Source: Ilumatobacter sp.
GTDB taxonomy: Bacteria > Actinomycetota > Acidimicrobiia > Acidimicrobiales > Ilumatobacteraceae
DNA length: 64,000 bases
Direction of reading: 5' to 3'
Assembly: GCF_030065885.1 (NCBI RefSeq)
Contig: NZ_JASJCS010000017.1
Coordinates: forward strand, 1 to 64,000
The position numbers and the translations under genes are program-made. Shown here one piece after another: positions 8,301-16,682 of the stretch. Under the pieces are notes generated by a model, which saw nothing but the letters and a program-made list of their open reading frames with translations, did no database searches and had not been told where the DNA came from. Numbering within the stretch: the stretch's first letter is position 1; each line of letters begins with the position of its first letter.

Positions 8301-9875
8301 GTGACCGCCACGTCGACGCAGGCACGTCCCACTGCGGTCGTCCACCAACGCTCGGCCGTGATCACCGCCGGCGTGCTCGGTCTCGTGCTCTGCTGGGCGT
8401 TGCTGATGCCGCCGGGGTCCGGTCCGGACGAACCGGGTCACCTCGTGCGATCGGGCGCCGTCGTCCGTGGCGAGTTCGGCGACTCCGGCACGTTCGAGCT
8501 GCCCGACCGCTACCGGGTGCCCGAACCGGGCTGCTACGCGTTCGACCCGACGACGCCGGTGTCCTGCGCCGCCGACGTGCCGGCGGCCGGCGAGACGGTG
8601 GCGTTGCCGTCACGGTCGGGTGAGTACCCGCCGTGGGGGCATCTGACGTTCGGGCTGCCGAGCGGGCTGCCCGGCTTGCGGCCGATCTGGTGGGCGCGGC
8701 TCGGCGGCGCGATCGTGTCGGCGCTGCTGGTCGGCTGGGCGCTCCGCGAGGCCTGCGGCACTCGTCGCTCGCTCGCCGCCGCGACGCTCGTCGGGATCAC
8801 CCCGATGGCGTGGTCGACGTTCGGCACCGTCAACCCGTCGTCGATCGCGATCGCGGGGTCGGTGGCGCTGTGGGTCGGTCTCGTGGTCGGCGACGGCAAC
8901 CGGCACCGGGTCGGTTGGTTGACGGCGGTCGGCTGGGCCGCGCTCGCGCTCCCCCGCCGCGACGGGCTGATCTGGACGTGCATCGCGCTCGCGGTCGCCC
9001 TGGCCGCGACCGACCGGTCGGTGGCGACGTGGTGGCGATCCCTGCATCGCGGCGCGCAGGTGACGGTGGCCACGAGCACGCTGATGGCGATCGTCTGGGC
9101 GGTCACGAGCGAATCGCGAGCGAGCCGGTTGGCGGCGCTCGCGCCGCTCCTCGTCGTGGCAGGCGAGGGAGTGCGATGGCTGATGGCGGCACCGATCGAA
9201 CGTTCCCGCCGGTTCGGCGTGGGTGCAGCCGGAGCGGTCGTCGCCGCGGTGGGCACCATCGTGCTGCTGCGCAACCGCCCCGGCGGTTGGGACACCGATC
9301 TCGCTGTCGCGATCGTCGAGCAGACCGGCAACAACCTGATCGAGGCGATCGGCGTGCTCGGTTGGCTCGACACCAGGGTCCCGTTCCTCGCGGTCGTGAT
9401 CTGGCTGATGCTGATCGGTGGCCTGTTCGCTGCGTCGGCGATCGCGGGGCGACGAACGATCGCCACGGCGTCGATCCTGGTCGCCGTGATCGTCCTGACG
9501 AGCTGGGTGTTCGAGCTCTACCAGGGCAACACCTCCGGCCTCTACTGGCAGGGCCGCTACTCGATCCCGCTGCTCACGGGGGTTCCGATCCTGTTGGCGT
9601 CGCGCCCGACCGACCTCCCGGCGGTCGAGCAGCGCATCGCCGGCGCGGCGACGTTCGGGTCGCTGATCGTGCTGAACATCGCCGCGTGGGCTGCCGCGAG
9701 GCGGTTCGGCGCGGGCACGACGGGGACGTTCCTGCCGTGGCGGTGGGACACCATCCATCAGCCCGTCCACCCCTTGGCCCTGCTCGCCGTGCACGCTGCG
9801 CTCTCCCTCGGGCTGGCGGTCGTGGTGGTGGGCGGCCCGACGGTTTCCACTCGCCGCGCGCCGGCCAGCCGATAA
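8301..9875 (+). CDS. DUF2142-like polytopic membrane protein
   Basis: 524 aa from GTG 8301, chosen because TACTGT at 8288-8293 sits 7 nt upstream; GTG 8259 or ATG 8265 would add 12-14 residues of low-complexity sequence. About 10-11 hydrophobic helices follow. The extracytoplasmic loop after helix 1 holds the PPGSGPDEPGHLVRSGAVV motif characteristic of DUF2142 proteins, which commonly sit in polysaccharide loci and resemble GT-C enzymes. The Asp/Glu pair in PDEPGH could serve as the acidic residues of a GT-C active site, which is inference. It is followed by the Wzt-type gene after 10 nt. Confidence 0.8.
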   Translation: MTATSTQARPTAVVHQRSAVITAGVLGLVLCWALLMPPGSGPDEPGHLVRSGAVVRGEFGDSGTFELPDRYRVPEPGCYAFDPTTPVSCAADVPAAGETVALPSRSGEYPPWGHLTFGLPSGLPGLRPIWWARLGGAIVSALLVGWALREACGTRRSLAAATLVGITPMAWSTFGTVNPSSIAIAGSVALWVGLVVGDGNRHRVGWLTAVGWAALALPRRDGLIWTCIALAVALAATDRSVATWWRSLHRGAQVTVATSTLMAIVWAVTSESRASRLAALAPLLVVAGEGVRWLMAAPIERSRRFGVGAAGAVVAAVGTIVLLRNRPGGWDTDLAVAIVEQTGNNLIEAIGVLGWLDTRVPFLAVVIWLMLIGGLFAASAIAGRRTIATASILVAVIVLTSWVFELYQGNTSGLYWQGRYSIPLLTGVPILLASRPTDLPAVEQRIAGAATFGSLIVLNIAAWAAARRFGAGTTGTFLPWRWDTIHQPVHPLALLAVHAALSLGLAVVVVGGPTVSTRRAPASR

Positions 9876-9878
9876 CGT
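9873..9878 (+). promoter_or_regulatory. -10 box of the Wzt-type ATPase gene
   Basis: TAACGT, 7 nt before ATG 9886. Its TAA is the stop codon of the DUF2142 gene. Confidence 0.6.
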
Positions 9879-9885
9879 CTGGTCG

Positions 9886-11091
9886 ATGTCGGCAACACGG
9901 GCGGCGCCAGAGCCCATCGTTCGGGTGTCGCACCTGTCCAAGCGATTCCGCCTCTTCCACGAGCGGCACCATTCGCTCAAGCAGTCGCTGCTGAACATGC
10001 GCCGCAGCACGCACGAGGACTTCTGGGCGCTGCGCAACATCAGCTTCGACGTCTTCGAGGGCGAGACGTTCGGGATCGTCGGCCACAACGGCAGTGGCAA
10101 GTCGACGCTGCTCAAGTGCCTCACGCAGATCCTGCAGCCCGACGAGGGCACCGTGTCGGTCAACGGATCGATCTCGGCGCTGCTCGAGCTCGGCGCCGGC
10201 TTCCATCCCGAGCTCAGCGGCCGCGAGAACGTCTACCTGAGCGCTGCCATCCTCGGCGTGCCCAGGCGGCAGGTCGAGGAGAAGTTCGACGAGATCGTCG
10301 AGTTCTCCGGCCTCGAGCACTTCATCGACACCCCGGTCAAGAGCTACTCGTCGGGGATGTTCGTCCGGCTCGGGTTCGCCGTCGCGGTCAACGTCGATCC
10401 CGACGTGCTGATCATCGACGAGGTCCTCGCGGTCGGCGATGCCGACTTCCAGGCCAAGTGCGGTGACCGCATCGCCGAGTTCCGCGACCAGGGCAAGACG
10501 ATCGTGCTCGTGACGCACAGCATGTCCGACGTCGTCCGGCTGTGTCAGCGAGCGGCGTGGATCGACCACGGCAACCTCCGGATGCTCGGCACGCCGGTCG
10601 ACATCACCGAGTCGTACCTCGAGACCACCCACGAGGGACGGTCGGTCCAGTATCAGGACGGCACGCGGCGGGGTTCGGGGGAGGTGCTCGTCGCCAGCCT
10701 CGAGATCCTCGACGCTGGTCTCCAGCCGGTGTCGTTCGCTCGCTCGGGTGAACCACACGCGATCCGGATCGGACTCGAATCACGCGAGCGCGTCGTCGAC
10801 CCCGAGGTGACGCTGTCGTTCTACGACCAGAACGCCACCCTGGTCACCGAGGTCAGCACGCGTGGCCGCAACGCCATCATCGACCACGTCCACGGCTCGC
10901 GGACGGTGACGCTCGAGATCGACGTGCTGCCGCTCGTCGAAGGCACCTACGAGGTGAGCTGCGCCGTCCGGGACCAGTCCGGCCAACGCGAGTTCGACGT
11001 GCGCAACCGGTTCGTGCGCTTCGACGTGCTCAAGGGGGCCACGTCCGACCAGGGCCTGGTCACGCTCGGTGGCTCGTGGGACGTGGGGTGA
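9886..11091 (+). CDS. Polysaccharide ABC exporter ATPase with C-terminal carbohydrate-binding domain (Wzt type)
   Basis: 401 aa from ATG 9886. A TAACGT box 7 nt upstream overlaps the stop codon of the previous gene. The nucleotide-binding domain (about 10-240) has Walker A GHNGSGKST, the O-antigen-exporter segment SALLELGAGFHPELSGREN, signature motif YSSGM, Walker B VLIIDEVLAVGD and a switch His in LVTHS. Residues about 265-400 form a beta-rich domain like the Wzt C-terminal domain, which in O9a-type systems recognises the chain terminus before export. Its likely partner permease is the convergent gene at 11176-11994, on the opposite strand, which is an unusual layout. Confidence 0.9.
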   Translation: MSATRAAPEPIVRVSHLSKRFRLFHERHHSLKQSLLNMRRSTHEDFWALRNISFDVFEGETFGIVGHNGSGKSTLLKCLTQILQPDEGTVSVNGSISALLELGAGFHPELSGRENVYLSAAILGVPRRQVEEKFDEIVEFSGLEHFIDTPVKSYSSGMFVRLGFAVAVNVDPDVLIIDEVLAVGDADFQAKCGDRIAEFRDQGKTIVLVTHSMSDVVRLCQRAAWIDHGNLRMLGTPVDITESYLETTHEGRSVQYQDGTRRGSGEVLVASLEILDAGLQPVSFARSGEPHAIRIGLESRERVVDPEVTLSFYDQNATLVTEVSTRGRNAIIDHVHGSRTVTLEIDVLPLVEGTYEVSCAVRDQSGQREFDVRNRFVRFDVLKGATSDQGLVTLGGSWDVG

Positions 11092-11134
11092 GAACCGGCG
11101 GGCTTCGCGCGCCCTCGTGCTGACAGCCCTGGCC

Positions 11135-11162
11135 GGCGAGCAGCTCGCCCCGAACGGGGGCG
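11135..11162. terminator. GC-rich inverted repeats between convergent exporter genes
   Basis: GGCGAGC at 11135-11141 and GCTCGCC at 11143-11149 form a near-perfect palindrome. CGCCCC at 11146-11151 can alternatively pair with GGGGCG at 11157-11162. The stretch lies between the convergent ends of the exporter ATPase and permease genes. It has no T-run, so termination in either direction is only plausible. Confidence 0.35.
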
Positions 11163-11175
11163 CACGGGCGCTCGG

Positions 11176-11994
11176 TCAGAGCTCTTCGGCGAAGCGGCCT
11201 TCGAGCCGGTCGAAGAGCCACCAGCCGGCGAGGAGCGCGATCACCGAGTACGCCGTCAGCAGGCCGTAGTCGATCAGGCGCGGCATCCGGAGGTCGTACA
11301 TCAGGTTGCGGAAGACCCGGACCACCACGGCCATGGGCAGGTCGTTGTAGATCCGCACGATCGTCGAATGCCCGGCGAGCTGCTCCTCGACGAGCCGCGG
11401 CGGGTAGACGATCGGCGTCGAGAAGAACCACGCCTGCACGGCGATGCTCCAGAGGTACGTCATGTCGCGGAAGAAGACGTTCGCCGCCGCGAGCGCGAGC
11501 CCGAATCCCGTCCCGAACATCGCGAGCAGACCGCTCGTCAGCACGACCAACGGCAGCCACGGCAGCACCATGTTCCCCTCGACGACGATCAGTGCGGCGC
11601 TCAGCACCGTGAGCTCGACACCCAACGTGAACAGCCCGGCGAGGATGGTCGAGACGACGAGGTGCTCGCGTGGGAACCAGACCTTGCCGACGAGCGACGC
11701 GTTGCTCACGATGCTGGTCATGGCCGTGCTGACCGACACGTTGAAGAAGGTCCAGGGGACCAGGCCGCAGAGCAGCCAGAAGGCGTACGAGTCGAGGCCG
11801 CTCGGGTCACCCTTGCCGGGGCTCGCGTCGAGGATGATCGAGAACGCGAACGTGTAGATCAGCATGAACGCGATCGGGTTCAGCAACGACCAGCCCCAGC
11901 CGAGGAGGCTGCGCTTGTACCGGCCGCGCAGCTCGCGCAGGGTGAGGTTCCAGAGCAGTTCGCGGCGCGCCACGAGGGCGCCGGCCGATGACAT
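11176..11994 (-). CDS. ABC-2 polysaccharide exporter permease (Wzm/TagG type)
   Basis: 272 aa from ATG 11994; a TACGCT box lies 8 nt upstream on the minus strand. The N-terminal cytoplasmic part has the family signature ELLWNLTLRELRGRYKRSLLG, here split only for quoting, with the amphipathic helix before TM1. Six membrane helices follow, including LNPIAFMLIYTFAFSIIL and ALIVVEGNMVLPWLPLVVL. Length and topology match Wzm/TagG permeases (about 260-280 aa). It presumably pairs with the Wzt-type ATPase 84 bp away on the other strand to export an undecaprenyl-linked polysaccharide. Confidence 0.88.
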   Translation of the reverse strand: MSSAGALVARRELLWNLTLRELRGRYKRSLLGWGWSLLNPIAFMLIYTFAFSIILDASPGKGDPSGLDSYAFWLLCGLVPWTFFNVSVSTAMTSIVSNASLVGKVWFPREHLVVSTILAGLFTLGVELTVLSAALIVVEGNMVLPWLPLVVLTSGLLAMFGTGFGLALAAANVFFRDMTYLWSIAVQAWFFSTPIVYPPRLVEEQLAGHSTIVRIYNDLPMAVVVRVFRNLMYDLRMPRLIDYGLLTAYSVIALLAGWWLFDRLEGRFAEEL

Positions 11995-12002
11995 GGACGC
12001 GC

Positions 12003-12008
12003 AGCGTA
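12003..12008 (-). promoter_or_regulatory. -10 box of exporter permease gene
   Basis: On the minus strand this reads TACGCT, 8 nt before ATG 11994. No SD sequence is visible, so a leaderless transcript is likely. Confidence 0.5.
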
Positions 12009-12089
12009 GTAGCGCCCGGCGCGGATCGGACCGAATGTCAGATCACTGCCGAACCGGGGCCGAGAGGCGCTCGCTCGACGACCCGCTCG

Positions 12090-13937
12090 CTATGCAGACG
12101 GCCACGGAAGGGTCGGGTACAGGCCCCTGAGGTACCGCAGCATGTGGTCGGCCACCAGGTTGGTCGTCGCGATCATCGACTGCTCCTGCGTCCGGTATCG
12201 CCCGAGCATCTGGGGGACGTGGACGCCGTGCTCACCCTGTGCGGCCAGCCGGAGCCAGAGCTCCCAGTCCTCCCAACCGAAGACCTCGTCGTCGACGCGG
12301 TAGCCGCCGTGGCGGGCCCAGGCCTCGCGCCGGATCATCGCCTGTGCATCGATGTAGTTCCCCTCACACAGCCACGGCACGTGCCACGCCATCGCGCTCC
12401 TGATCCCCGTCGACGAGCCGAACTCCTCGAGCGCCGAGTAGGCGAAGGCGGCGTCGGGGTCGGCGTCGAGGGCATCGGCGAGTCGACGCAGCGCCGACGG
12501 GTAGACGAGGTTGTCGGCGTCCATCACCATCACGTCGGCGGCACGGGCGTGCTCGAAGCCGAGGTTGCGGGCCGCGGGGAGGCCGCGGTTGATGTCGCTG
12601 CCGAGCAGCAGGGCCGGCACGTCGGGATGGGCGTCGATCCAGGCCCGCACGACCGCCCGCCCGGTGTCGTTCGAGTGATCGTCGACGACGACGATCTCGA
12701 CGTCGACGTCCTCGGACGCGGCGATCGAATCGAGCGTCTCGGTCACGAGCTCCGCGTAGTCGTACAGCGTCACGACCACCGTGACCTCCGGCGCGGCCGC
12801 ATCGTACGAAGCCGAGGTCACCCGTTCGACGTGATCGTCGCGACCGTGACGCACGAGGCTGCGAGCCCGTTCCAGCCGGCGCTGCAGCGCGGTCTCGGCC
12901 ATCAGCGCGCGGTAGATCCGGTGCCGGAGCTCGGGGTGGGGGGTGAACGCCGGCAGCACCGGGATCTGCTGCGCCCGCACCGTCTCGCTGTCGTACCGCG
13001 GGGCGATCAACGATCGTCGCGGCTGGTGTCGCGACTCGATCCGGTCGAGCACCGGCGCGAGCGTGGCCGTGAGCGGCCACTCGTGCAGCACGGCCTCGGC
13101 GGCGCGTTCGCCGATCGCCGAGGCCCGGTCCGGGTCGTCGAGCAGCGCCGCAACCTGCCCGACCAGCTCGTCGTCGGCCTCGACGAAGTGCACACCGGCG
13201 GTCAGCGGCTCGTGACCGGTCGAGGGCTCGGTGACGACACAGCACCCGTTCGCCATGGCCTCGACCATGCGCGCCCACTCGAAGTAGCCAGGGTGTGCCT
13301 CGTCGCGGTGGATGTTGAGCAGGATCCTGCTGTCGGCCAACAGGTCGTACTTGTCGCGACCGAACACGAGCCCGCCGGCGCCGTCCTGGACGGGCTGCCG
13401 GAAGGAGAACATCCGCAGGTCGACCTCCCGATTCCACAGCTGCGGCGCGAGCGTCGCGAGCAGCCGGCCGCGGCGCGGCGTCCGGCCGCCGAGGAAGAGC
13501 AGCTCGCGGCTTCGATCGTCGTCCGCGAGGCGACGATCCATGCTCGGTACGCCACCGAGCCGGAGGTGGACCGCATCGTGACCGTGTCGCCGTAGGGCTC
13601 GCGCCCCGTGTGCGTTGATGTCCACCACCGACCCGCTCGCACGGCAGAGCAGGCGGGACACGTCGAACCAGGTGGTGCCCGGTTGCTCGGTGCACACCGG
13701 CGTGCTGATGCGGGCTGCGTCGTCGATCTCGCGGTTCGTGAAGTCGCCGAGCGGGTAGAACTCGTGCGGCGCGACCACCAGGTTCACGGCACGATCGTCG
13801 ACCGGGAGGCGCCCGTCGGCGTGCAGCGACGCGTCACGGCCGAGCAGCGAGCCGGCCTCGACGAGCCACGCCGCGATGTCGCGCATGAACGCGTTCCCAC
13901 GTGGGGAGACGTGGACGTGGAGCGGCGGCCCGGTCAG
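12090..13937 (-). CDS. Two-domain glycosyltransferase (N-terminal GT-B-like plus C-terminal GT2), probable CTG start
   Basis: 615 aa if read from CTG 13937, which overlaps the upstream stop as CTGA; the first ATG is at 13886. The 17 extra residues (including HVHVSPRGNAFMRDIAAWL) look like the first beta strand and loop of the domain and read continuously, but contain no ATG, GTG or TTG. Residues about 1-340 resemble a divergent GT-B enzyme (DINAHGARALRRHGHD, NIHRDEAHPGYFEWARMVEA, NGCCVVTEPSTGHEPL). Residues about 370-600 are GT2 (VTVVVTLYDYAELV, IVVVDDHSNDTG, VMVMDADNLVYPSA, GWEDWELWLRL). Both domains probably act on the same glycan. Confidence 0.82.
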   Translation of the reverse strand: MTGPPLHVHVSPRGNAFMRDIAAWLVEAGSLLGRDASLHADGRLPVDDRAVNLVVAPHEFYPLGDFTNREIDDAARISTPVCTEQPGTTWFDVSRLLCRASGSVVDINAHGARALRRHGHDAVHLRLGGVPSMDRRLADDDRSRELLFLGGRTPRRGRLLATLAPQLWNREVDLRMFSFRQPVQDGAGGLVFGRDKYDLLADSRILLNIHRDEAHPGYFEWARMVEAMANGCCVVTEPSTGHEPLTAGVHFVEADDELVGQVAALLDDPDRASAIGERAAEAVLHEWPLTATLAPVLDRIESRHQPRRSLIAPRYDSETVRAQQIPVLPAFTPHPELRHRIYRALMAETALQRRLERARSLVRHGRDDHVERVTSASYDAAAPEVTVVVTLYDYAELVTETLDSIAASEDVDVEIVVVDDHSNDTGRAVVRAWIDAHPDVPALLLGSDINRGLPAARNLGFEHARAADVMVMDADNLVYPSALRRLADALDADPDAAFAYSALEEFGSSTGIRSAMAWHVPWLCEGNYIDAQAMIRREAWARHGGYRVDDEVFGWEDWELWLRLAAQGEHGVHVPQMLGRYRTQEQSMIATTNLVADHMLRYLRGLYPTLPWPSA

Positions 13938-14176
13938 CGGCGACCTCGCACCATGTCCAGCGGAGTGCGGACGATCTTCGCGACGACCCGCCGCACCACG
14001 CGCGGCTTGTCGGGCGCGGTTGCGATGCTCTTCGCCATCGATCTCACCAGCGCGCGCCGGCTCACCGCCTCGGGCATCGCCGCCGCGATCGCGCGTAGCT
14101 CCGCCCGGCGGAGCTCGGACTCGCGCTGGAGCTCGTCGATCAGCGCCTCGGCGTCGGGCGACCTCGATCGGTCCAT
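13934..14176 (-). CDS. Small coiled-coil/basic-tail protein preceding a two-domain GT
   Basis: 80 aa from ATG 14176, with TAGCCT 7 nt upstream. The N-terminal half is a short acidic coiled coil (DAEALIDELQRESELRRAEL). The C-terminal half is strongly basic (KPRVVRRVVAKIVRTPLDM, then VRGRR). No enzyme motif is present. It overlaps the next glycosyltransferase gene by 4 nt and is the third instance of a tiny coiled-coil gene heading a glycosyltransferase transcript here. Function unknown. Confidence 0.7.
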   Translation of the reverse strand: MDRSRSPDAEALIDELQRESELRRAELRAIAAAMPEAVSRRALVRSMAKSIATAPDKPRVVRRVVAKIVRTPLDMVRGRR

Positions 14177-14183
14177 GCCGGCG

Positions 14184-14189
14184 AGGCTA
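14184..14189 (-). promoter_or_regulatory. -10 box of small coiled-coil gene
   Basis: The minus strand reads TAGCCT, 7 nt before ATG 14176. About 25 bp away, TACGCT at 14214-14219 faces the other way and serves the divergent sugar-transferase operon. Confidence 0.55.
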
Positions 14190-14213
14190 CGGCGTCGGGC
14201 CCGCAGGGAGGGG

Positions 14214-14219
14214 TACGCT
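14214..14219 (+). promoter_or_regulatory. -10 box of the 14.2-24.5 kb glycan operon
   Basis: TACGCT, 13 nt before ATG 14233. This predicts a very short 5' leader of about 6 nt. Confidence 0.5.
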
Positions 14220-14232
14220 CGGGTCGGTCACC

Positions 14233-15642
14233 ATGAAGGAGCTGACGCAGCCCACCGAGGCCGACACCGAGCCGACGCCCGCCGCCGAGCCGTTCCCGGC
14301 GGTCATCGAACGTGCCGTCAACCGCGCCGGCCGCCCCCTCGGCTGGATGTGGGATCGAGGCTTCCGCTTCCTGTTCGTCCTCGATGCGGTCGCACTGTTC
14401 GGCGCCATGGTGGCGATCAACTTCGCCCGCTTCGGCTGGACCTGGCCGACGTACCCGAGGAGCCACTACTGGATCGGATTCTCGATCGCGACCGGCATCC
14501 ACCTGCTGATCTTCTACTTCGCCGGGTTGTACGAGCGCGAGGTCCGTCTGGGCCACCGGCCGTGGCTCCCGAGAGTCGCCGTGGCGAGCGGCATCGCCGT
14601 CGCCTTCGACGGGCTCGCGGCGCTGCTCACCGACCGCTACCTCATGCCACGACTCAACCTCGCGGTCTTCTTCCTCGTCGGCGCACTCGCCGTCACCGGG
14701 AACCGGTCGGTGAGCCGGTACTTCGCCCGCCGGCGACGTGGTCCGTCACGCGTGCTGCTGGTCGGCCACGGCGAGACGGTCGAGACGGCGCGCCGCCACT
14801 TCGAAGCGACAGCGGACGCCGAGGTCGTCGGCACGGTCGAGCGACCGAACGAGCTGTTCGAGATCGTGAACGCCAGCCAGGCCACCGACGTCCTGCTGCT
14901 CGATCTCGCTGCGTTCTCGTCGGCGTTCCCCGAGCCGCTGACCGCACTCGACCGTGAGGGCGTCGGCGTCCACCAGCGGGTCAGCGCCCGCGAGACGCTG
15001 CTCGGCCTGCAGTCGGTGCGCGAGATCGCGGGGATGCCGTTCACCCGCATGCGCACGCACGCGATGGCGTCGCACCAGCTCAGGCTCAAGCGTCTGTTCG
15101 ATCTCTTCGTGATCGTGGTCACGGCGCCGATCACGGTGCCGTCGGTCGCGCTGCTCGCGCTCTACGTGCGGATGCGCGCCGGTTCCGGCGTGCTGTACCG
15201 GCAGACGCGCGTCGGCCTGTACGGCAAGCGCTTCACCGTCGTCAAGTTCCGCACGATGGTGCCCGATGCCGAGTCGCTCGGTCCGCAACTGTCGTCCGAG
15301 CGCGACGACCGGGTCGTGCGCGGCCTCGCCTGGATGCGCTCGACCCGCGCCGACGAGTTGCCGCAGTTCTGGAACGTGCTCAAGGGCGAGATGTCGCTCG
15401 TCGGCCCACGCCCCGAACGACCCGAGATGATCAGCAAGATCGAGCGCGACGTCGCCGGCTACGCCCGCCGCCACGAGCTGCCGCCGGGCGTGACGGGGCT
15501 CGCCCAGATCCACGGCCGATACGACACCGACGCGGACTACAAGCTCGGCTACGACCTCCAGTACCTCGTCAACTGGTCGCTCGTCCTCGACATCCAGATC
15601 CTGCTGCGCACGGTCTGGGTCGTGCTCAGCCGCCGTGTCTGA
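14233..15642 (+). CDS. Polyprenyl-phosphate sugar-1-phosphate transferase (exopolysaccharide initiation)
   Basis: 469 aa from ATG 14233. Four N-terminal membrane helices (about 40-140) precede a Rossmann-like middle domain (SRVLLVGHGETVETARR) and the catalytic bacterial sugar-transferase domain (about 280-469). That domain starts with the helical hairpin LKRLFDLFVIVVTAPITVPS and contains YRQTRVGLYGKRFTVVKFRTM and the motif LKGEMSLVGPRPERPE. This is the WbaP/WcaJ-type architecture that moves a sugar phosphate from UDP-sugar to undecaprenyl phosphate to start the repeat unit. It is the first gene of the plus-strand operon and overlaps the next gene by 8 nt. The sugar specificity is not evident. 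Confidence 0.92.
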   Translation: MKELTQPTEADTEPTPAAEPFPAVIERAVNRAGRPLGWMWDRGFRFLFVLDAVALFGAMVAINFARFGWTWPTYPRSHYWIGFSIATGIHLLIFYFAGLYEREVRLGHRPWLPRVAVASGIAVAFDGLAALLTDRYLMPRLNLAVFFLVGALAVTGNRSVSRYFARRRRGPSRVLLVGHGETVETARRHFEATADAEVVGTVERPNELFEIVNASQATDVLLLDLAAFSSAFPEPLTALDREGVGVHQRVSARETLLGLQSVREIAGMPFTRMRTHAMASHQLRLKRLFDLFVIVVTAPITVPSVALLALYVRMRAGSGVLYRQTRVGLYGKRFTVVKFRTMVPDAESLGPQLSSERDDRVVRGLAWMRSTRADELPQFWNVLKGEMSLVGPRPERPEMISKIERDVAGYARRHELPPGVTGLAQIHGRYDTDADYKLGYDLQYLVNWSLVLDIQILLRTVWVVLSRRV

Positions 15643-16672
15643 GCTGCGGGCGGCGTGCCACGGGCGCGACGTCGAGCGTGACGGCTGGCCGACCGTGTCG
15701 GTCGTGATGCCGATCCGCAACGAGGCCGACCATCTCGGGCGAGCCGTCGAGTCGGTGCTCTCGCAGGGATACCCGCTCGATTTCGACGTCTGCCTCGCCG
15801 TTGCGCCATCGGACGACGGCACCGAGACGATCGCGGCGTCGATCGCAGAGCGCGAGCCGCGCGTGTCGGTCGTGGCGAACCCGACCGGCGTCACGCCCGC
15901 CGGACTGAACGCGGCCATCGGGGCGACGACCGGCGACGTGGTGGTGCGGGTCGACGGCCATGCCGCGCTGTCCGACGGGTACATCCGCCGCGCGGTCGAC
16001 ACGATGCGTCGCACGGGCGCCGTGAACGTCGGCGGGATGCAGGTCCCGGCGCCCGAGACGCCGTTCGAGCAGGCGGTCGCCGCCGCCACCACGTCGTGGT
16101 TGGGCACCGGCGGGGCCACCTATCGCGTCGGTGGACGCGCCGGGCCCGTGGACACAGTCTACCTCGGCGTGTTCGACCGGGCGGCTGGCGATGCCGTCGG
16201 CTGGTTCGACGAGACGCTGATCCGCAACCAGGACTACGAACTGAACATCCGGCTGCGCGATGCGGGTGGCGTCGTGTGGTTCGACCCCGAGCTGTCGGTG
16301 TCGTATCGGCCGCGCGGTTCGTTCCGAGACCTCGCCAAGCAGTACTACGAGTACGGCCGGTGGAAGGCCGAGGTGGTCCGGCGACGCCCCGACACGCTTC
16401 GACGGAGGCAGACCATCCCCGCCGTCGTCACCGCGACCCTCGGGTTGTCGATCGCAGGATCCATCCGACGACCGAGCCTGCTCGCGATCCCCGCCGCCTA
16501 CCTCGCCGTCGTCGGGGCAGCGACCACGAGACTCGGACCGAAGGCGGGACCCGCCCTGGTCGGGATGCACATCGGGTGGGGTTGTGGATTCCTGTCGGGG
16601 CTGGCTCGCGCCGTCGCCGGGCCACACCGATCCGACGGGAGTAGGCCGCCGGCTCGAACCGTCGACGGATAG
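15635..16672 (+). CDS. GT2 glycosyltransferase with C-terminal membrane helices (ExoA-like)
   Basis: 345 aa from GTG 15635. The GT-A domain has VSVVMPIRNEADHLGRAVES, LAVAPSDDGTETI, NPTGVTPAGLNAAI (the acceptor-loop hallmark of ExoA-like enzymes), VVRVDGHAALS as DxD and LIRNQDYELNIRLRDAGG as the catalytic region. Two or three hydrophobic segments near residues 255-335 probably anchor it beside the initiating transferase with which it overlaps. It is therefore a candidate for adding the second sugar of the repeat unit; that role is inferred from position. Confidence 0.88.
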   Translation: MSELRAACHGRDVERDGWPTVSVVMPIRNEADHLGRAVESVLSQGYPLDFDVCLAVAPSDDGTETIAASIAEREPRVSVVANPTGVTPAGLNAAIGATTGDVVVRVDGHAALSDGYIRRAVDTMRRTGAVNVGGMQVPAPETPFEQAVAAATTSWLGTGGATYRVGGRAGPVDTVYLGVFDRAAGDAVGWFDETLIRNQDYELNIRLRDAGGVVWFDPELSVSYRPRGSFRDLAKQYYEYGRWKAEVVRRRPDTLRRRQTIPAVVTATLGLSIAGSIRRPSLLAIPAAYLAVVGAATTRLGPKAGPALVGMHIGWGCGFLSGLARAVAGPHRSDGSRPPARTVDG

Positions 16673-16675
16673 CGT
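16670..16675 (+). promoter_or_regulatory. Internal -10 box before the amino-uronic acid genes
   Basis: TAGCGT, 7 nt before GTG 16683, in the 10-nt gap after the GT2 gene. It gives the nucleotide-sugar genes their own leaderless promoter within the longer operon. Confidence 0.55.
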
Positions 16676-16682
16676 GTCGCCC

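Noticed and set aside
12090-13886. Shorter form of the two-domain GT from ATG 13886
   Set aside because: It deletes what appears to be the first strand of the fold. Kept only as an alternative start.
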